Of a DNA stretch of 64,000 nucleotides, positions 55,752 through 64,000 are shown one piece after another. Below the pieces are notes generated by a model, which had not been told where the DNA came from, ran no database searches, and was given only the letters and a program-made list of their open reading frames with translations. This stretch comes from Paraburkholderia hiiakae (GTDB taxonomy: Bacteria > Pseudomonadota > Gammaproteobacteria > Burkholderiales > Burkholderiaceae). Both the position numbers and the translations under genes were made by a program. Location of the stretch: positions 1-64,000 of the forward strand of contig NZ_CAJHCQ010000010.1 in NCBI RefSeq assembly GCF_904848665.1. The letters run 5' to 3'. Within the stretch, counting starts at the first letter, position 1, and each line of letters starts with the position of its first letter.

Positions 55752-56801
55752 ATGGACGGTCTACCCCTCTATCAGCGTCATGATCAGGCGTTTAGCTCCC
55801 AGTACGCGAACATCGAGCAGGCCAGCGCCGCGCAGGAACGGGTGCTCGTGGGAGCGCCGGGCACGATCATCGAGCACAAGCGCGGCGACGCCGTCTACTA
55901 TGCCCGCCAGTTCATGAATGCGGAGGGCAAGCGGCAGCAGGAGAGCCTGGGCGGCCCCAAGGGCGACCCGGTGGCCGATGAACTCGTCACGACGGTGCAG
56001 GGGCAGATAGAAGAGACCAAGGATCTCATTGGCCGCATCCGCGAGCTTGCAAAGCTCGGCTTCCAGATCGCGGATAACAAGACCTATGCGACCATGGCCG
56101 TGCTCTATAACCACGGGCTCTTTCAGGCCGACGGCGTGCTCGTCGGCTCGCACGCATACGCCGTGCTGCTCAACAGCCTGGGCATCATGGCGCTCGCCTA
56201 TGAGACCGAGGACATCGACATCGCTCGCGCCCGCCAGCTCGCACTGCGGGGCGTACCCTCCGGGGGCCTGCTCGAGATCCTGAAAGAGACGGGCATCGAC
56301 TTCGTTCCGGTGCCGGGGTTCAACAGAGGTGACCCGTCCACATCGTTCAAGCAGGCCGGACGGACACGTTTTCACGTCGATCTGCTGGTGCCGTCGAAGG
56401 ACAGCACCTTTCCGACCGTCGCCGTGCCCGAACTCGGCGCGCACGCGAGCGGCATGCCGTATCTCGCCTATCTGCTTGGGCAGTCACATATGGGCACGCT
56501 ACTCTCACGGCACGGCGCCGTGCCGGTGCGCGTGCCGGACCCCGCGCGCTTCGCGATACACAAGATCCTTGTCTCACGTCTGCGTACCAACATGCTGGTC
56601 AAGTCGCAGAAGGATATTCAGCAGGCTTGCGTACTGCTCGCGATGCTAGGCGAGCATAGAAGCGGCGATATCGAACTCGCGTGCGCGGATTTTCCGCGTT
56701 CCGCGCGCACGTTGATCCGCCGCGCGCTGCCCGACGTGCGCCGCTCGCTTGACGCCCATGACGGCGCGTTAGCGGAACTGGAGGAGGGTCTCGGCGCATG
56801 A
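55752..56801 (+). CDS. Nucleotidyltransferase-fold protein (GSU2403-like)
   Basis: A 349-residue cytoplasmic protein. Residues 110-160 show the nucleotidyltransferase pattern: GVLVGSHAYAVLLNSLG with the Gly-Ser helix start (132-133), followed by the acidic pair Asp154-x-Asp156 in ETEDIDIARA. A third acidic strand may be RTRFHVDLLVPS. This fits the NTP_transf_8/GSU2403-type family of minimal nucleotidyltransferases, whose reaction is unknown; related folds occur in toxin-antitoxin and defence proteins. The N-terminal 100 residues are charged and helical, the C-terminal part is helical (NMLVKSQKDIQQACVLLAML). No ribosome site is visible before ATG 55752, only the end of a long palindrome. The gene stands alone, with no antitoxin or regulator gene beside it. 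Confidence 0.75.
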   Translation: MDGLPLYQRHDQAFSSQYANIEQASAAQERVLVGAPGTIIEHKRGDAVYYARQFMNAEGKRQQESLGGPKGDPVADELVTTVQGQIEETKDLIGRIRELAKLGFQIADNKTYATMAVLYNHGLFQADGVLVGSHAYAVLLNSLGIMALAYETEDIDIARARQLALRGVPSGGLLEILKETGIDFVPVPGFNRGDPSTSFKQAGRTRFHVDLLVPSKDSTFPTVAVPELGAHASGMPYLAYLLGQSHMGTLLSRHGAVPVRVPDPARFAIHKILVSRLRTNMLVKSQKDIQQACVLLAMLGEHRSGDIELACADFPRSARTLIRRALPDVRRSLDAHDGALAELEEGLGA

Positions 56802-56934
56802 GCGCGCCGCTCGGCCAGTTGCCGATTCCTTCAAGGGACCAGATAGGATAACTAATCATGATCCGTTGCCAAATAGCTACGGCGCCGCCATCGCTTCGGT
56901 CGTCGGACGCGCCGCATAGGCACCGGCCATTGTT

Positions 56935-57975
56935 TCACGGTTCGTGACATCCCATCCCAGCCGGCCAATGTTTGCGTATTAGCCGGCAAAACGCGCTGCG
57001 TTCCTTGCCCGCGAGCCGCGCTGCCGCGCTCACGTTGCCCCCCGCGCGCGTGAGGATTTCGAGCAGATAGGTACGCTCGAACTGCATCACAGCGGTGGCT
57101 TTCGCGCTTTTGAAATCCTGCGCGGCGTGCGTTGCCGCGGCCGCTGCGCACGCATGGCCATGCGCGCGATGCCGGTCCGGTTGCGTGATGTGAATCGCGG
57201 GCCCGTCGCCAAACAGATACTCGCGATGGATCATGTTTTCGAGCTCGCGCACATTGCCGGGCCACGCATAGCTTTCGAGGAACGCGATAGTCTCGGGATG
57301 CAGCGCCTTGAACGGCTTGCCATAGCGCTCACTCAAGCGGTGGCTGAATGCCTGCGCGAGCAGCACGGCGTCGCCTGTGCGCTCGCGCAGGCTTGGTAGC
57401 CGTACCGCGAGCACGTTGAGGCGAAAATACAGATCGCTGCGAAAGCGTCCTTCGTTCGTGAGCGCTTCGAGGTCGGCGTTGCTCGAAGCGATTACGCGCA
57501 CGTCGGCGCGGCGGCTCGTCTTGCCGCCCACCATGCGGTATTGATGGTCTTGCAGAAATCGCAGCATAACGATCTGCGTGCGCTGCGTCATCGCCTCGAT
57601 TTCATCGAGAAGCAGGGTGCCGCCGTCGGCCTGGCCGACTAGTCCGATCGATGCCTCGCGCGCATCGGTATACGCACCGCGCACGTGGCCATAGAGCTCG
57701 CTTTCGAGCAGGTTCTCGGGAATGGCGCCGCAGTTCACGGGGATGAAGGGTGCGTCGCGTCGCACGCTCAAATAGTGAATGGCGCGCGCAGCGAGTTCCT
57801 TGCCGGTGCCGGTCTCGCCTTCGATCAGCACGGTCGCGTCGCATTGCGCCGATTTGCTGATCAAGGCCAGCGCCTCGACGAAGGCCGGGGACTCGCCTAT
57901 CAGGCGATGGTCTCTTGCACCGCGAGCCACCGCGCACCCCGGTGCGGCGCCATCTCCGCGTGTCGATTGCCTCAT
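56935..57975 (-). CDS. Sigma-54-dependent activator without receiver domain
   Basis: A 346-residue AAA+ enhancer-binding protein that would activate RNA polymerase with sigma-54. Walker A is EGETGTGKE (about 52-60). The loop that contacts sigma-54 reads GAYTDA (about 100-105) in place of GAFTGA. Walker B is GGTLLLDEIE, and the arginine-finger region is FRSDLYFRLNVLAVRLPSLR. The C-terminus has a Fis-type helix-turn-helix (FERTYLLEILTRAGGNVSAA, ARLAGKERSAFCRLIRKHW). There is no receiver or sensory domain, only about 25 N-terminal residues, so activity may be controlled by level or by a partner. The start at 57975 (MRQSTRG) is supported by GAGG; a longer start near 58119 is possible. It lies downstream of the tail-like genes and may control them. 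Confidence 0.82.
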   Translation of the reverse strand: MRQSTRGDGAAPGCAVARGARDHRLIGESPAFVEALALISKSAQCDATVLIEGETGTGKELAARAIHYLSVRRDAPFIPVNCGAIPENLLESELYGHVRGAYTDAREASIGLVGQADGGTLLLDEIEAMTQRTQIVMLRFLQDHQYRMVGGKTSRRADVRVIASSNADLEALTNEGRFRSDLYFRLNVLAVRLPSLRERTGDAVLLAQAFSHRLSERYGKPFKALHPETIAFLESYAWPGNVRELENMIHREYLFGDGPAIHITQPDRHRAHGHACAAAAATHAAQDFKSAKATAVMQFERTYLLEILTRAGGNVSAAARLAGKERSAFCRLIRKHWPAGMGCHEP

Positions 57976-58191
57976 CACAAACCTCGCTTTTCCAGGGCTC
58001 ACTCTCAAGCCACCGGAGTCTGGCGCGCGGGATGCATCGGTGAAACGTGCAGCGTCGAACAGGCCCGAAAGCCGCATGAACGCTGGATTTGCGAGCCGGC
58101 GTTCATGCATGCTGCTCAACGATTATGGATGGCGGAATTGTCAGTTTCAAGGAAAATGTAATACGAATAGAAAGCTAACGTCAGGCAAAGT

Positions 58192-61100
58192 TTAGGGCTG
58201 GTTCAACCCTGACCAGGCGGTCGGGAGCGCGCCACCGTTCATTTGCACGAGCCCCGTGAACACGTTGCCTAGCACGGTGCCGATCACCGTCGGTGATTTC
58301 AGTCCGATGATGGCGGCGTAGCGCAGCGCAGCGATGACGGTGTTGTTGCCCAGCACCGCATACGTGGACATGACGGTCACTTCGCCCAGGGCCGACTCGA
58401 CGCCTCTCGTGTTCGCCTGACGCGTCTGCGATGCGTTATTGGTGTAGTGGCAGGTCGTGACGCCGCCGATCATCGCCACGATCGACCCCGGTGCGGCCTC
58501 GACGCGGTTCGAGTGCACGTTGACCGTGCCGGCAAACGACGTCGTCCCAACCGGCGCGGTGATCGGCGTTGCTGGCAGCGCTTCGGATCCATCGATCAGG
58601 ATGACAGACCATCCGTTGAGCTTCACACCGGTCTGCACGGTCCAGTTCGTCGTGCGAATCAAGTTGCCATCGAGGTCGAGCGTCTCGAACGGACCGGAGA
58701 TGCCGACTGCGGACATGCGAACATTGCCGAGTTTGGTCGGCCCGACATCGATCATCTGGTTGCGCGAGAGTCGCATCACGGGCGTTTGCTCGACGTAGAC
58801 CGCGCTGATCGGAATCGTCGTTTCGACCGGGGTTTGCGCGATTGTGTCCAGTCGGTTGTCCGCAAAGCAGAACGACGCGATCTGGCTCACCGACACGCAG
58901 CGCACCTCGCCGCCGACGTCGGCAATTTGTGCTTTGCCGACGGGCGTGAGCGCGTTGCCGCTCGCTGTGACGGTGTTGTTGCTCATTGTCAGATCGGCGT
59001 TTGGCCAGGCGGCGGCCCACAAGGCGAGGCCGCATTGCTCGAACACGTTGCGCTCGATGCGGATGACAGCCACCGACTTCGGGTTGGTCTGGCCGAGTGC
59101 AATCGCACGCGTCGCACAGCCGATGATCGCGTTGTCGACGATCGTCACACGCGGAATGACGGCTGCGTTGCCTTCGGTGCCGTCCTGGGGCTGCAGCATG
59201 ATTGCCAACTGCGCGCATGCGAAGCGATTGCCGACGACATTGATCTCGCCCAGCACGGCTGCGCCGGGACCGGCCTGCAAATATTGCGCGACACCGGGCT
59301 TGCCGCCTGCCGCTGCGCCGTCGGCCGCTGCGGGTGCTGGAATGGTTGCACTGAAGAGCCCGACCGGCGTCGTCACGATGTTGGTATCGAAGTGGAGCGC
59401 GTCGAGCAGGTTGGAGCAGGCGACGGCCGCGAACGTATCGTTCGCGGCGGGCGCCACGCCGCCTGAGGGCTGCTCGCTGATGTTGAGCCCGCGCAGCGTG
59501 ATTTGCTGGCTCGCGTCGATGGCGAGCGCGGCCGTGCCGAACGCCGGATCGCTCACGTAGTTGCCATCGGCGTTCGGCGCGGGCGTTACGCCTTGCAGCG
59601 CGAAATCGGCGAGCGTCACATCGGTGCTGCCGGTGATGATAAAGCCCATGCCCGCCGATGCCATCAACTGGGTCGCCGTGCGCTGGCCGCGCAGTGTCAG
59701 CGCTTTCGCGCCGCTGATCATCACCGGTTGGGCGAGCGTGTATTGGCCCGCCTCCAGACACACCGCGCCGCCGCCCATTTTGATCACCTGCTGCACGGCG
59801 GATGCGATCGTCAGCGTGCCTTGCGCGTGCGATTGCGGGCTCACGCAGACCGTGCACGCGCAGCTTTCGCTCGCGCCGCCCTGCGGTGGCCAGAATTGGC
59901 GGCAATCGGTGGGCGCCGTGGGCGGCGGGCTCACGAAGCCAAGCCGGGCGTAATGATGGTGGATGCCGCGCGGCGGTGCTTCGACGAGCTGCTCGATCGA
60001 TGCATCGCCCGTGCGCGCGGCGAAGACCCAATAATCGCCGGTATGAAAGATGCCGCCCGCTGCGGCAATATCGAACAGCGCGACGATGCCGCTTTCGAGC
60101 GCGATCGCAACCGTGTTCGTGGCAGGCACCGTAATCACGCCGCCGTTCGTATCGGCATTCACGTAGTTGGAGGGCGGCGACGTGTCGGTGCGCAGCACCT
60201 GACCTTGCTGGTTCCAGCGGCGCACGCGTGTGCAAAGCGTCGGGTCGGGCGTGCCGACGGGGAACTGCGTGGCGTCGATCGGTGAGGTGACGGTGATCGT
60301 GAGCGTTGCGCTGTCCACGCCGTTGGTGGCGATCTGCAGCATGAGGCCGGGCAGGCCGTTTAGTTCGTGAGCGTTGTCGATCAGTTCGATCCAGTCGCCT
60401 CCTTGCAGGCCGAGCACCGCATCGCGGCCTACGCTGTCGACAGTGAAGCTCGTGCCGTTGACGACATTGAGCACGCGTGCCTCGATCGACGCGTTGTCGC
60501 GCGACCACTTGAACGTCGCGGTGCCGGGCGCGCCGGGATGGTGGATCTCGATTCGGTAGAGCTGGTTCTCGAGGCCCGTGTAGCCGCCCACGGGCGGGAT
60601 GATGCATGGATCGGTGCTGCCGTAGGTTGCGGTCTGCGTACTGAGCCGTCCCGCCGTTGGGGCGATGAGCGTGCTCCAGCCCGGAATGTCGCCATCGGGC
60701 GACGAGCACGTGAGCGCGCCCGCGTTGTCGCCGAGCGACAGCAGCTTCACTTGCCAGACGAGTTGCGTGCGCGTCGTCGTATCGACGCCGCCGAGCGCCG
60801 GTTCAAGGATCTTGGGCGCTTCGTATTGCGTGACTTCGCGCCTCCATACGTCGAGATACGCGAGGCTCGTGCCGCTCGCCGGCAACGCGAGTGCATTGGG
60901 CAGATACGGTTGTTGCAGATACGGCGTCGGCAGCGTGCCGACGTTCTCGGCGAGCTTCGGATCCCACGCATAGGGCGCAAGCCCGTGATTCTGCGCGAGC
61001 AGACCGTCGACATAAATGCGGCCGACGCCGATCGTCAGTGCGTTGGTCGCGTCGAACGCGAGCTGGAACGCGTTGGGCGTGGACAACGGCACGAGCGCTG

Positions 61101-61260
61101 CACCGCCGAATGTGTCGAGCATGCTCGCCTGCGCGAGCCGGAAGCTCTCGGTGACGAGTTCGTTCCAGTCTGCATCGGTGAGCGGGCGGCCCTGTTGCAG
61201 GAGCACGCCCTGAAAATCGCAGGACGAATCGAACTCGCAACGGCTGTAATCTCCACTCAT
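58192..61260 (-). CDS. Large DUF6519-like beta-helix protein of a phage-tail-like locus
   Basis: A 1022-residue protein. The N-terminal part (MSGDYSRCEFDSSCDFQGVL, LQQGRPLTDADWNEL) is the opening typical of DUF6519-type proteins found beside baseplate genes of phage-tail-like injection systems: a strand binding the particle, with the QGR-LTDADWNE motif. Residues about 480-980 are short hydrophobic repeats (LTIASAVQQVIKMGGGAVCL, ITLRGLNISEQPSGG, IPRVTIVDNAIIGCATRAIA) characteristic of a right-handed parallel beta-helix. A Cys-rich knot (GGASESCACTVCVSPQ) lies before the helix. The start has AAGGAG upstream. It is the last structural gene of the run and could be a fibre, tip or baseplate decoration that recognises or degrades a surface glycan. 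Function is inferred, not recognised by catalytic residues. Confidence 0.7.
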   Translation of the reverse strand: MSGDYSRCEFDSSCDFQGVLLQQGRPLTDADWNELVTESFRLAQASMLDTFGGAALVPLSTPNAFQLAFDATNALTIGVGRIYVDGLLAQNHGLAPYAWDPKLAENVGTLPTPYLQQPYLPNALALPASGTSLAYLDVWRREVTQYEAPKILEPALGGVDTTTRTQLVWQVKLLSLGDNAGALTCSSPDGDIPGWSTLIAPTAGRLSTQTATYGSTDPCIIPPVGGYTGLENQLYRIEIHHPGAPGTATFKWSRDNASIEARVLNVVNGTSFTVDSVGRDAVLGLQGGDWIELIDNAHELNGLPGLMLQIATNGVDSATLTITVTSPIDATQFPVGTPDPTLCTRVRRWNQQGQVLRTDTSPPSNYVNADTNGGVITVPATNTVAIALESGIVALFDIAAAGGIFHTGDYWVFAARTGDASIEQLVEAPPRGIHHHYARLGFVSPPPTAPTDCRQFWPPQGGASESCACTVCVSPQSHAQGTLTIASAVQQVIKMGGGAVCLEAGQYTLAQPVMISGAKALTLRGQRTATQLMASAGMGFIITGSTDVTLADFALQGVTPAPNADGNYVSDPAFGTAALAIDASQQITLRGLNISEQPSGGVAPAANDTFAAVACSNLLDALHFDTNIVTTPVGLFSATIPAPAAADGAAAGGKPGVAQYLQAGPGAAVLGEINVVGNRFACAQLAIMLQPQDGTEGNAAVIPRVTIVDNAIIGCATRAIALGQTNPKSVAVIRIERNVFEQCGLALWAAAWPNADLTMSNNTVTASGNALTPVGKAQIADVGGEVRCVSVSQIASFCFADNRLDTIAQTPVETTIPISAVYVEQTPVMRLSRNQMIDVGPTKLGNVRMSAVGISGPFETLDLDGNLIRTTNWTVQTGVKLNGWSVILIDGSEALPATPITAPVGTTSFAGTVNVHSNRVEAAPGSIVAMIGGVTTCHYTNNASQTRQANTRGVESALGEVTVMSTYAVLGNNTVIAALRYAAIIGLKSPTVIGTVLGNVFTGLVQMNGGALPTAWSGLNQP

Positions 61261-61292
61261 GGTTTGGCTCCTTCGTGGGCGGCTCGCGCGCG

Positions 61293-63464
61293 TCAGCTCG
61301 CGTAGATCACGCCTGCTTCAAGGCTGATGCGCAGATACTCGGCGAGCCGCACCTGCAAATTGGTTTCGCGTTGTGCGCCGTAGACGAAATTGAATGCGCC
61401 TGGCTGGCACTCGTTGTCGGCGCCAGTGAGGAGGTCCGCGCCCGACGTGGTCGCGAGTTGCGCATAGGCCGGAAAGCCATAGCGCAGCGTGGTGAAGCGC
61501 GGCATGCCCGCGGCCGGTGTGCTCGCCGACTCGGGCAGGCATTGATAGCGGCGCGGCACGCGCACGCTCGACGGTAGATAGCTGAAACGTATGCAGCCTT
61601 CCTGAAGCCGATCGGCGACGATCGCGGCCGCCCAGGTGTCGCCCGTTGCGAGATCGGCGAGCAGGATCGAGTTGCTCACGAGCGGCAGCGTTTGGGCATG
61701 AACCTTACCGATCACCGTGCATTGCTGCAGTTGTAGCGGCGCACCCGGGCCGGTGCCGTCCTCGCCCGCGTACGCGACGGCAGTCGGGGCCGTTGCGTCG
61801 ATGATCGAATCCGCGGCGCTCAGGGTGCTATTCACATCGATGCGCTGCGGCCCGGCAATCGAGCACGAAAGCGTGACGGCCACGCCGGCAATACCGACCA
61901 CGAGGCTCGGATCGCCGGGGTGCTGCGGTGTGCAGTCGGGCGCGAGCGAGAGGCCCGGCACCAGTGTGCAATGCGCGATGTCGAGCTGCGCGAGTGCGTT
62001 GCCCGCGCCCGCGTTCACGGCGAGCGTCGCGCCTGTGATCAGCAAGCCATGCAGGCCGATCTGCGCACCCGCGCCGCCGCCGAGCGACGATGCACCCGTG
62101 AGCACGAGCGTCGGTCGAAAACCGTTGTCCGCACGCACCACGATGCGCTTTCCGGCCGGCACGTTGATGGTCAGCGTCTCTTCATAGCGTCCGCTGTTGC
62201 CGATCACGACGACGCCGCCGTTCGCACCAAGATTGTCGATCGCGGTCTGCACGCTTGCGTAGTCGGCGGGCACGCGCACGAGCGCGGGTGGGGGTTCGGC
62301 ATCGGTGACATCGGCGGTGCGGTCGTACTCGCCGCCGCCCAGCTCGGCGGAGAAACCGTACAGGAAGTCGACGAGCAGTTGCGTGCCCGCGGGGAGGTCG
62401 GGGCGCGAGGCGATCCGCCCGAGCACCGGATCGACCGCATACACGCCATTGGACGTCGGCAGATGCGCCCAGTTGCCCGCGACGTCCTGAAGATTGCATA
62501 TGCACACGTTGTCGCCGTCGACGGCCGTGACGCCCGCCGCGCTCGACTCATAGAGGCACACGCTCAATGGGTAATAGCTGTTGCGCGCGGCGTCGAGCAC
62601 GCGGCGGCTGATCGGCTCGGGCACGTCGAGCGGCGTCGAGAGACCCGCAAAGTCGTCGCGTGGTGCGGGCCGTGTATAGAGCGGCTGATCGATGCCAAGC
62701 GGATGAAACCGGTAGCGGCGCGCATCGACGGACACAGCGGGCGATGCGCGCAGCGCGTAGGCATCGATGCTCCAGACGAACATGCCGATGTTCGGAATGT
62801 TGTAGCGTCCGCGTCCGCTTTCGATGCGGCGCATCTCGGGGGTACGCATGATGGTGTCGAACGCGCCGCCGAGCCGCTCCAGCGGCTGCCATTGGCGCAG
62901 GTCGGGGGTCGCGAGACATTGCGCACGCAGATGGTTCATGTATTGCGTGACGATCAAGCGCTGGAAGTATTCGACGGCGGTCGCGTTCCAGCCGGTGACG
63001 TCGCGCGCGATCTGTTCGAGCGCGACGGCGGTGCCTTTGCGCCGTCGGTAGGCGATCGTGTGGGCGACTTCGGCGCGCGGGCTCGCGATCGCGGGGGTCA
63101 CCCCGTGCAGCACCTGATAGCCGATCAGATCGCCGATATACGGCACAACCCAATCCGCGCAGGTCTCGACGAACTGGTCGTCGTAGAGCTGCTCGACGTT
63201 CTCCTGCAGCGCGGCGATCTGCTCCGCGATGACGCCGACGAGGCTCATCAGCGGTCCCGCCTGGGCACGCTGCTGAAGTTGCGCGAGTGTGTTTTGCTCC
63301 GTCGGCGTGAGCGGGTCGCCGTTGGCGACGAGCGTTTGCAGTTCGATCAGGGTGGCCTGGTCGTCGGCGTTCAGGATGCCGGGTGTGAGCTGCGCCCGGG
63401 CAAGATCACGGATGCGCAGGATGGCCGGCAGCAGCGTGAGCAGGTCCTGGGTAGCGAGGCTCAT
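61293..63464 (-). CDS. Tail-protein-I-like baseplate protein with beta-helix insert
   Basis: A 723-residue protein. Residues about 75-230 resemble the tail protein I region of contractile phage-tail-like systems: ENVEQLYDDQFVETCADWVV, PYIGDLIGYQ, then the helix SPRAEVAHTIAYRRRKGTAV, ALEQIARDVTGWNATAVEYF. Residues about 410-570 form a pectate-lyase-like beta-helix (ASVQTAIDNLGANGGVVVIG, LHGLLITGATLAVNAGAGNA). The last part ends in NLQVRLAEYLRISLEAGVIY. This is longer than classic phage gpI (about 200 residues), consistent with a fused receptor-recognition region. It follows the baseplate-J-like fragment by 28 nt and precedes the DUF6519-like gene by 32 nt, so the three form an operon. The start at 63464 has GGAG upstream. 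Confidence 0.75.
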   Translation of the reverse strand: MSLATQDLLTLLPAILRIRDLARAQLTPGILNADDQATLIELQTLVANGDPLTPTEQNTLAQLQQRAQAGPLMSLVGVIAEQIAALQENVEQLYDDQFVETCADWVVPYIGDLIGYQVLHGVTPAIASPRAEVAHTIAYRRRKGTAVALEQIARDVTGWNATAVEYFQRLIVTQYMNHLRAQCLATPDLRQWQPLERLGGAFDTIMRTPEMRRIESGRGRYNIPNIGMFVWSIDAYALRASPAVSVDARRYRFHPLGIDQPLYTRPAPRDDFAGLSTPLDVPEPISRRVLDAARNSYYPLSVCLYESSAAGVTAVDGDNVCICNLQDVAGNWAHLPTSNGVYAVDPVLGRIASRPDLPAGTQLLVDFLYGFSAELGGGEYDRTADVTDAEPPPALVRVPADYASVQTAIDNLGANGGVVVIGNSGRYEETLTINVPAGKRIVVRADNGFRPTLVLTGASSLGGGAGAQIGLHGLLITGATLAVNAGAGNALAQLDIAHCTLVPGLSLAPDCTPQHPGDPSLVVGIAGVAVTLSCSIAGPQRIDVNSTLSAADSIIDATAPTAVAYAGEDGTGPGAPLQLQQCTVIGKVHAQTLPLVSNSILLADLATGDTWAAAIVADRLQEGCIRFSYLPSSVRVPRRYQCLPESASTPAAGMPRFTTLRYGFPAYAQLATTSGADLLTGADNECQPGAFNFVYGAQRETNLQVRLAEYLRISLEAGVIYAS

Positions 63465-63492
63465 GGTGGTGTCTCCGTTGCGCCGGCGTGGC

Positions 63493-64000
63493 TCAGGTCA
63501 TCACGCCCGCGTCGATCGCGCCGGCGTCGAGCGTGAGCAGTTCGGCGGGATTGACGCTGCCATCAGGCTGTAGCGCCGAGATGGCCGCCACCAGTTGCGC
63601 CGATGGCTGCGGCGCGAGCGGGCCGGTGTCGATACGGTAGAGCTGCTGGATGTCGGCCGCGAGTACGCCGCTGACACCCTGAATCACGGCATAGACCTCA
63701 TCGAGCGTGACGGGCTGGCCGAAGTCGCGCGTGTCGAACGCGTAGGCCGCGCGCAAGGCCGCGATCACGTCGAGCGGCACTTGCGTCGGGTCCGCGTCCG
63801 GCGTGCATGTGATCGCGAGCTTGAGTGTGAACGTGGCGCTCGCGTAGCTCATGACGCTCACGGGAATCAGCGGGTCGCCGTGGCTCGCGAGGCTCGCGGC
63901 CAGGTTCGCCTGGGTGTCGCTGCCGGAGGGAATCGCGCTGCCGTTCGCGCCCGCGACACTCAGGTACATTCCGCGCGCGCGCCCGCCTGCGATCCACAGC
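63493..64000 (-). CDS. Baseplate assembly protein J-like, C-terminal part (runs off the window)
   Basis: The reading frame is open from its stop at 63493 to the window edge, so only the last 168 or so residues are visible and the start is outside. The visible part contains GMYLSVAGANGSAIPSGSDT, TFTLKLAITCTPDADPTQVP, LDVIAALRAAYAFDTRDFGQ, PVTLDEVYAVIQGVSGVLAA and DIQQLYRIDTG. The strand - helix - FDTR-FGQPV-LDEVYAVIQ-V-GV pattern matches the end of putative baseplate assembly proteins of phage-tail-like/extracellular contractile injection loci. The tail-I-like gene follows after 28 nt. An internal ATG at 63969 is probably not the true start, since homologous sequence continues above it. Confidence 0.7.
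   Translation of the reverse strand, partial: LWIAGGRARGMYLSVAGANGSAIPSGSDTQANLAASLASHGDPLIPVSVMSYASATFTLKLAITCTPDADPTQVPLDVIAALRAAYAFDTRDFGQPVTLDEVYAVIQGVSGVLAADIQQLYRIDTGPLAPQPSAQLVAAISALQPDGSVNPAELLTLDAGAIDAGVMT

Noticed and set aside
58436..60709. Long antisense frame within the DUF6519-like gene
   Set aside because: Arg/His-rich shadow translation of a beta-helix gene; no ribosome site and no family resemblance.

Overview
The window looks like chromosomal or megaplasmid DNA of a Burkholderia-group betaproteobacterium (Paraburkholderia/Caballeronia-like). The DNA is GC-rich. It carries a Burkholderia-style contact-dependent inhibition (CDI/Bcp) locus and many LysR, IclR and AraC regulators. 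It also has a sulfonate-scavenging flavin-monooxygenase island and a phage-tail-like locus. Species assignment is inference from gene content only.

Layout. 0-3.6 kb: an eroded accessory stretch with an amber-interrupted membrane-anchored protein, a frameshifted protein with two HTH-like repeats, and an XRE-type regulator, with hairpin terminators between them. 3.7-17.5 kb: a two-partner-secretion CDI operon. It holds a 3260-residue CdiA/BcpA exoprotein, its small two-helix membrane immunity protein, then a second (orphan) CdiA C-terminal toxin module with its own membrane immunity protein, two small unknown genes and the CdiB/BcpB outer-membrane transporter. Five consecutive gene junctions overlap by exactly 4 nt. 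17.5-18.1 kb: a small unknown gene on the minus strand behind a possible C4-type structured RNA. 18.2-20.7 kb: an arsenic operon arsR-arsI-arsC-acr3 with a palindromic operator.

20.7-30.7 kb: a quinone oxidoreductase divergent from a LysR gene, a Tat-exported aspartoacylase-like protein, and an IclR regulator divergent from an MHS transporter plus type II dehydroquinase (quinate/shikimate-type catabolism). Then come a VC0807-like membrane protein, a periplasmic thioredoxin-fold protein and a beta-lactamase-fold hydrolase. Truncated GntR and LysR remnants lie between them. 30.9-42.4 kb: organosulfur scavenging, with two LLM flavin monooxygenases, two DszC-like acyl-CoA-dehydrogenase-fold monooxygenases, an FAD monooxygenase, an SsuABC-type importer, MetQ and MetI, and two remnants of sulfonate genes. 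42.5-44.4 kb: a membrane GGDEF-EAL protein. 44.5-51.1 kb: an asparagine/aspartate island with aspartase, a double-domain Asp/Glu racemase-like protein, a DctA/GltP-type symporter, a LysR regulator and a periplasmic asparaginase.

51.6-56.8 kb: a DUF3303 protein, a GlxA-type AraC regulator, a haloperoxidase-like alpha/beta hydrolase, a beta-carbonic-anhydrase-like protein, and a nucleotidyltransferase-fold protein preceded by two near-identical palindromes. 56.9-64 kb: the 3' end of a minus-strand locus resembling a contractile phage-tail-like particle (baseplate J-like fragment, tail protein I-like protein with a beta-helix region, large DUF6519-like beta-helix protein), followed by a sigma-54 activator with an altered GAFTGA loop.

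The least explained parts are the double toxin/immunity arrangement of the CDI operon, the palindrome-controlled nucleotidyltransferase, the asymmetric racemase fusion and the tail-like locus that runs off the right edge.
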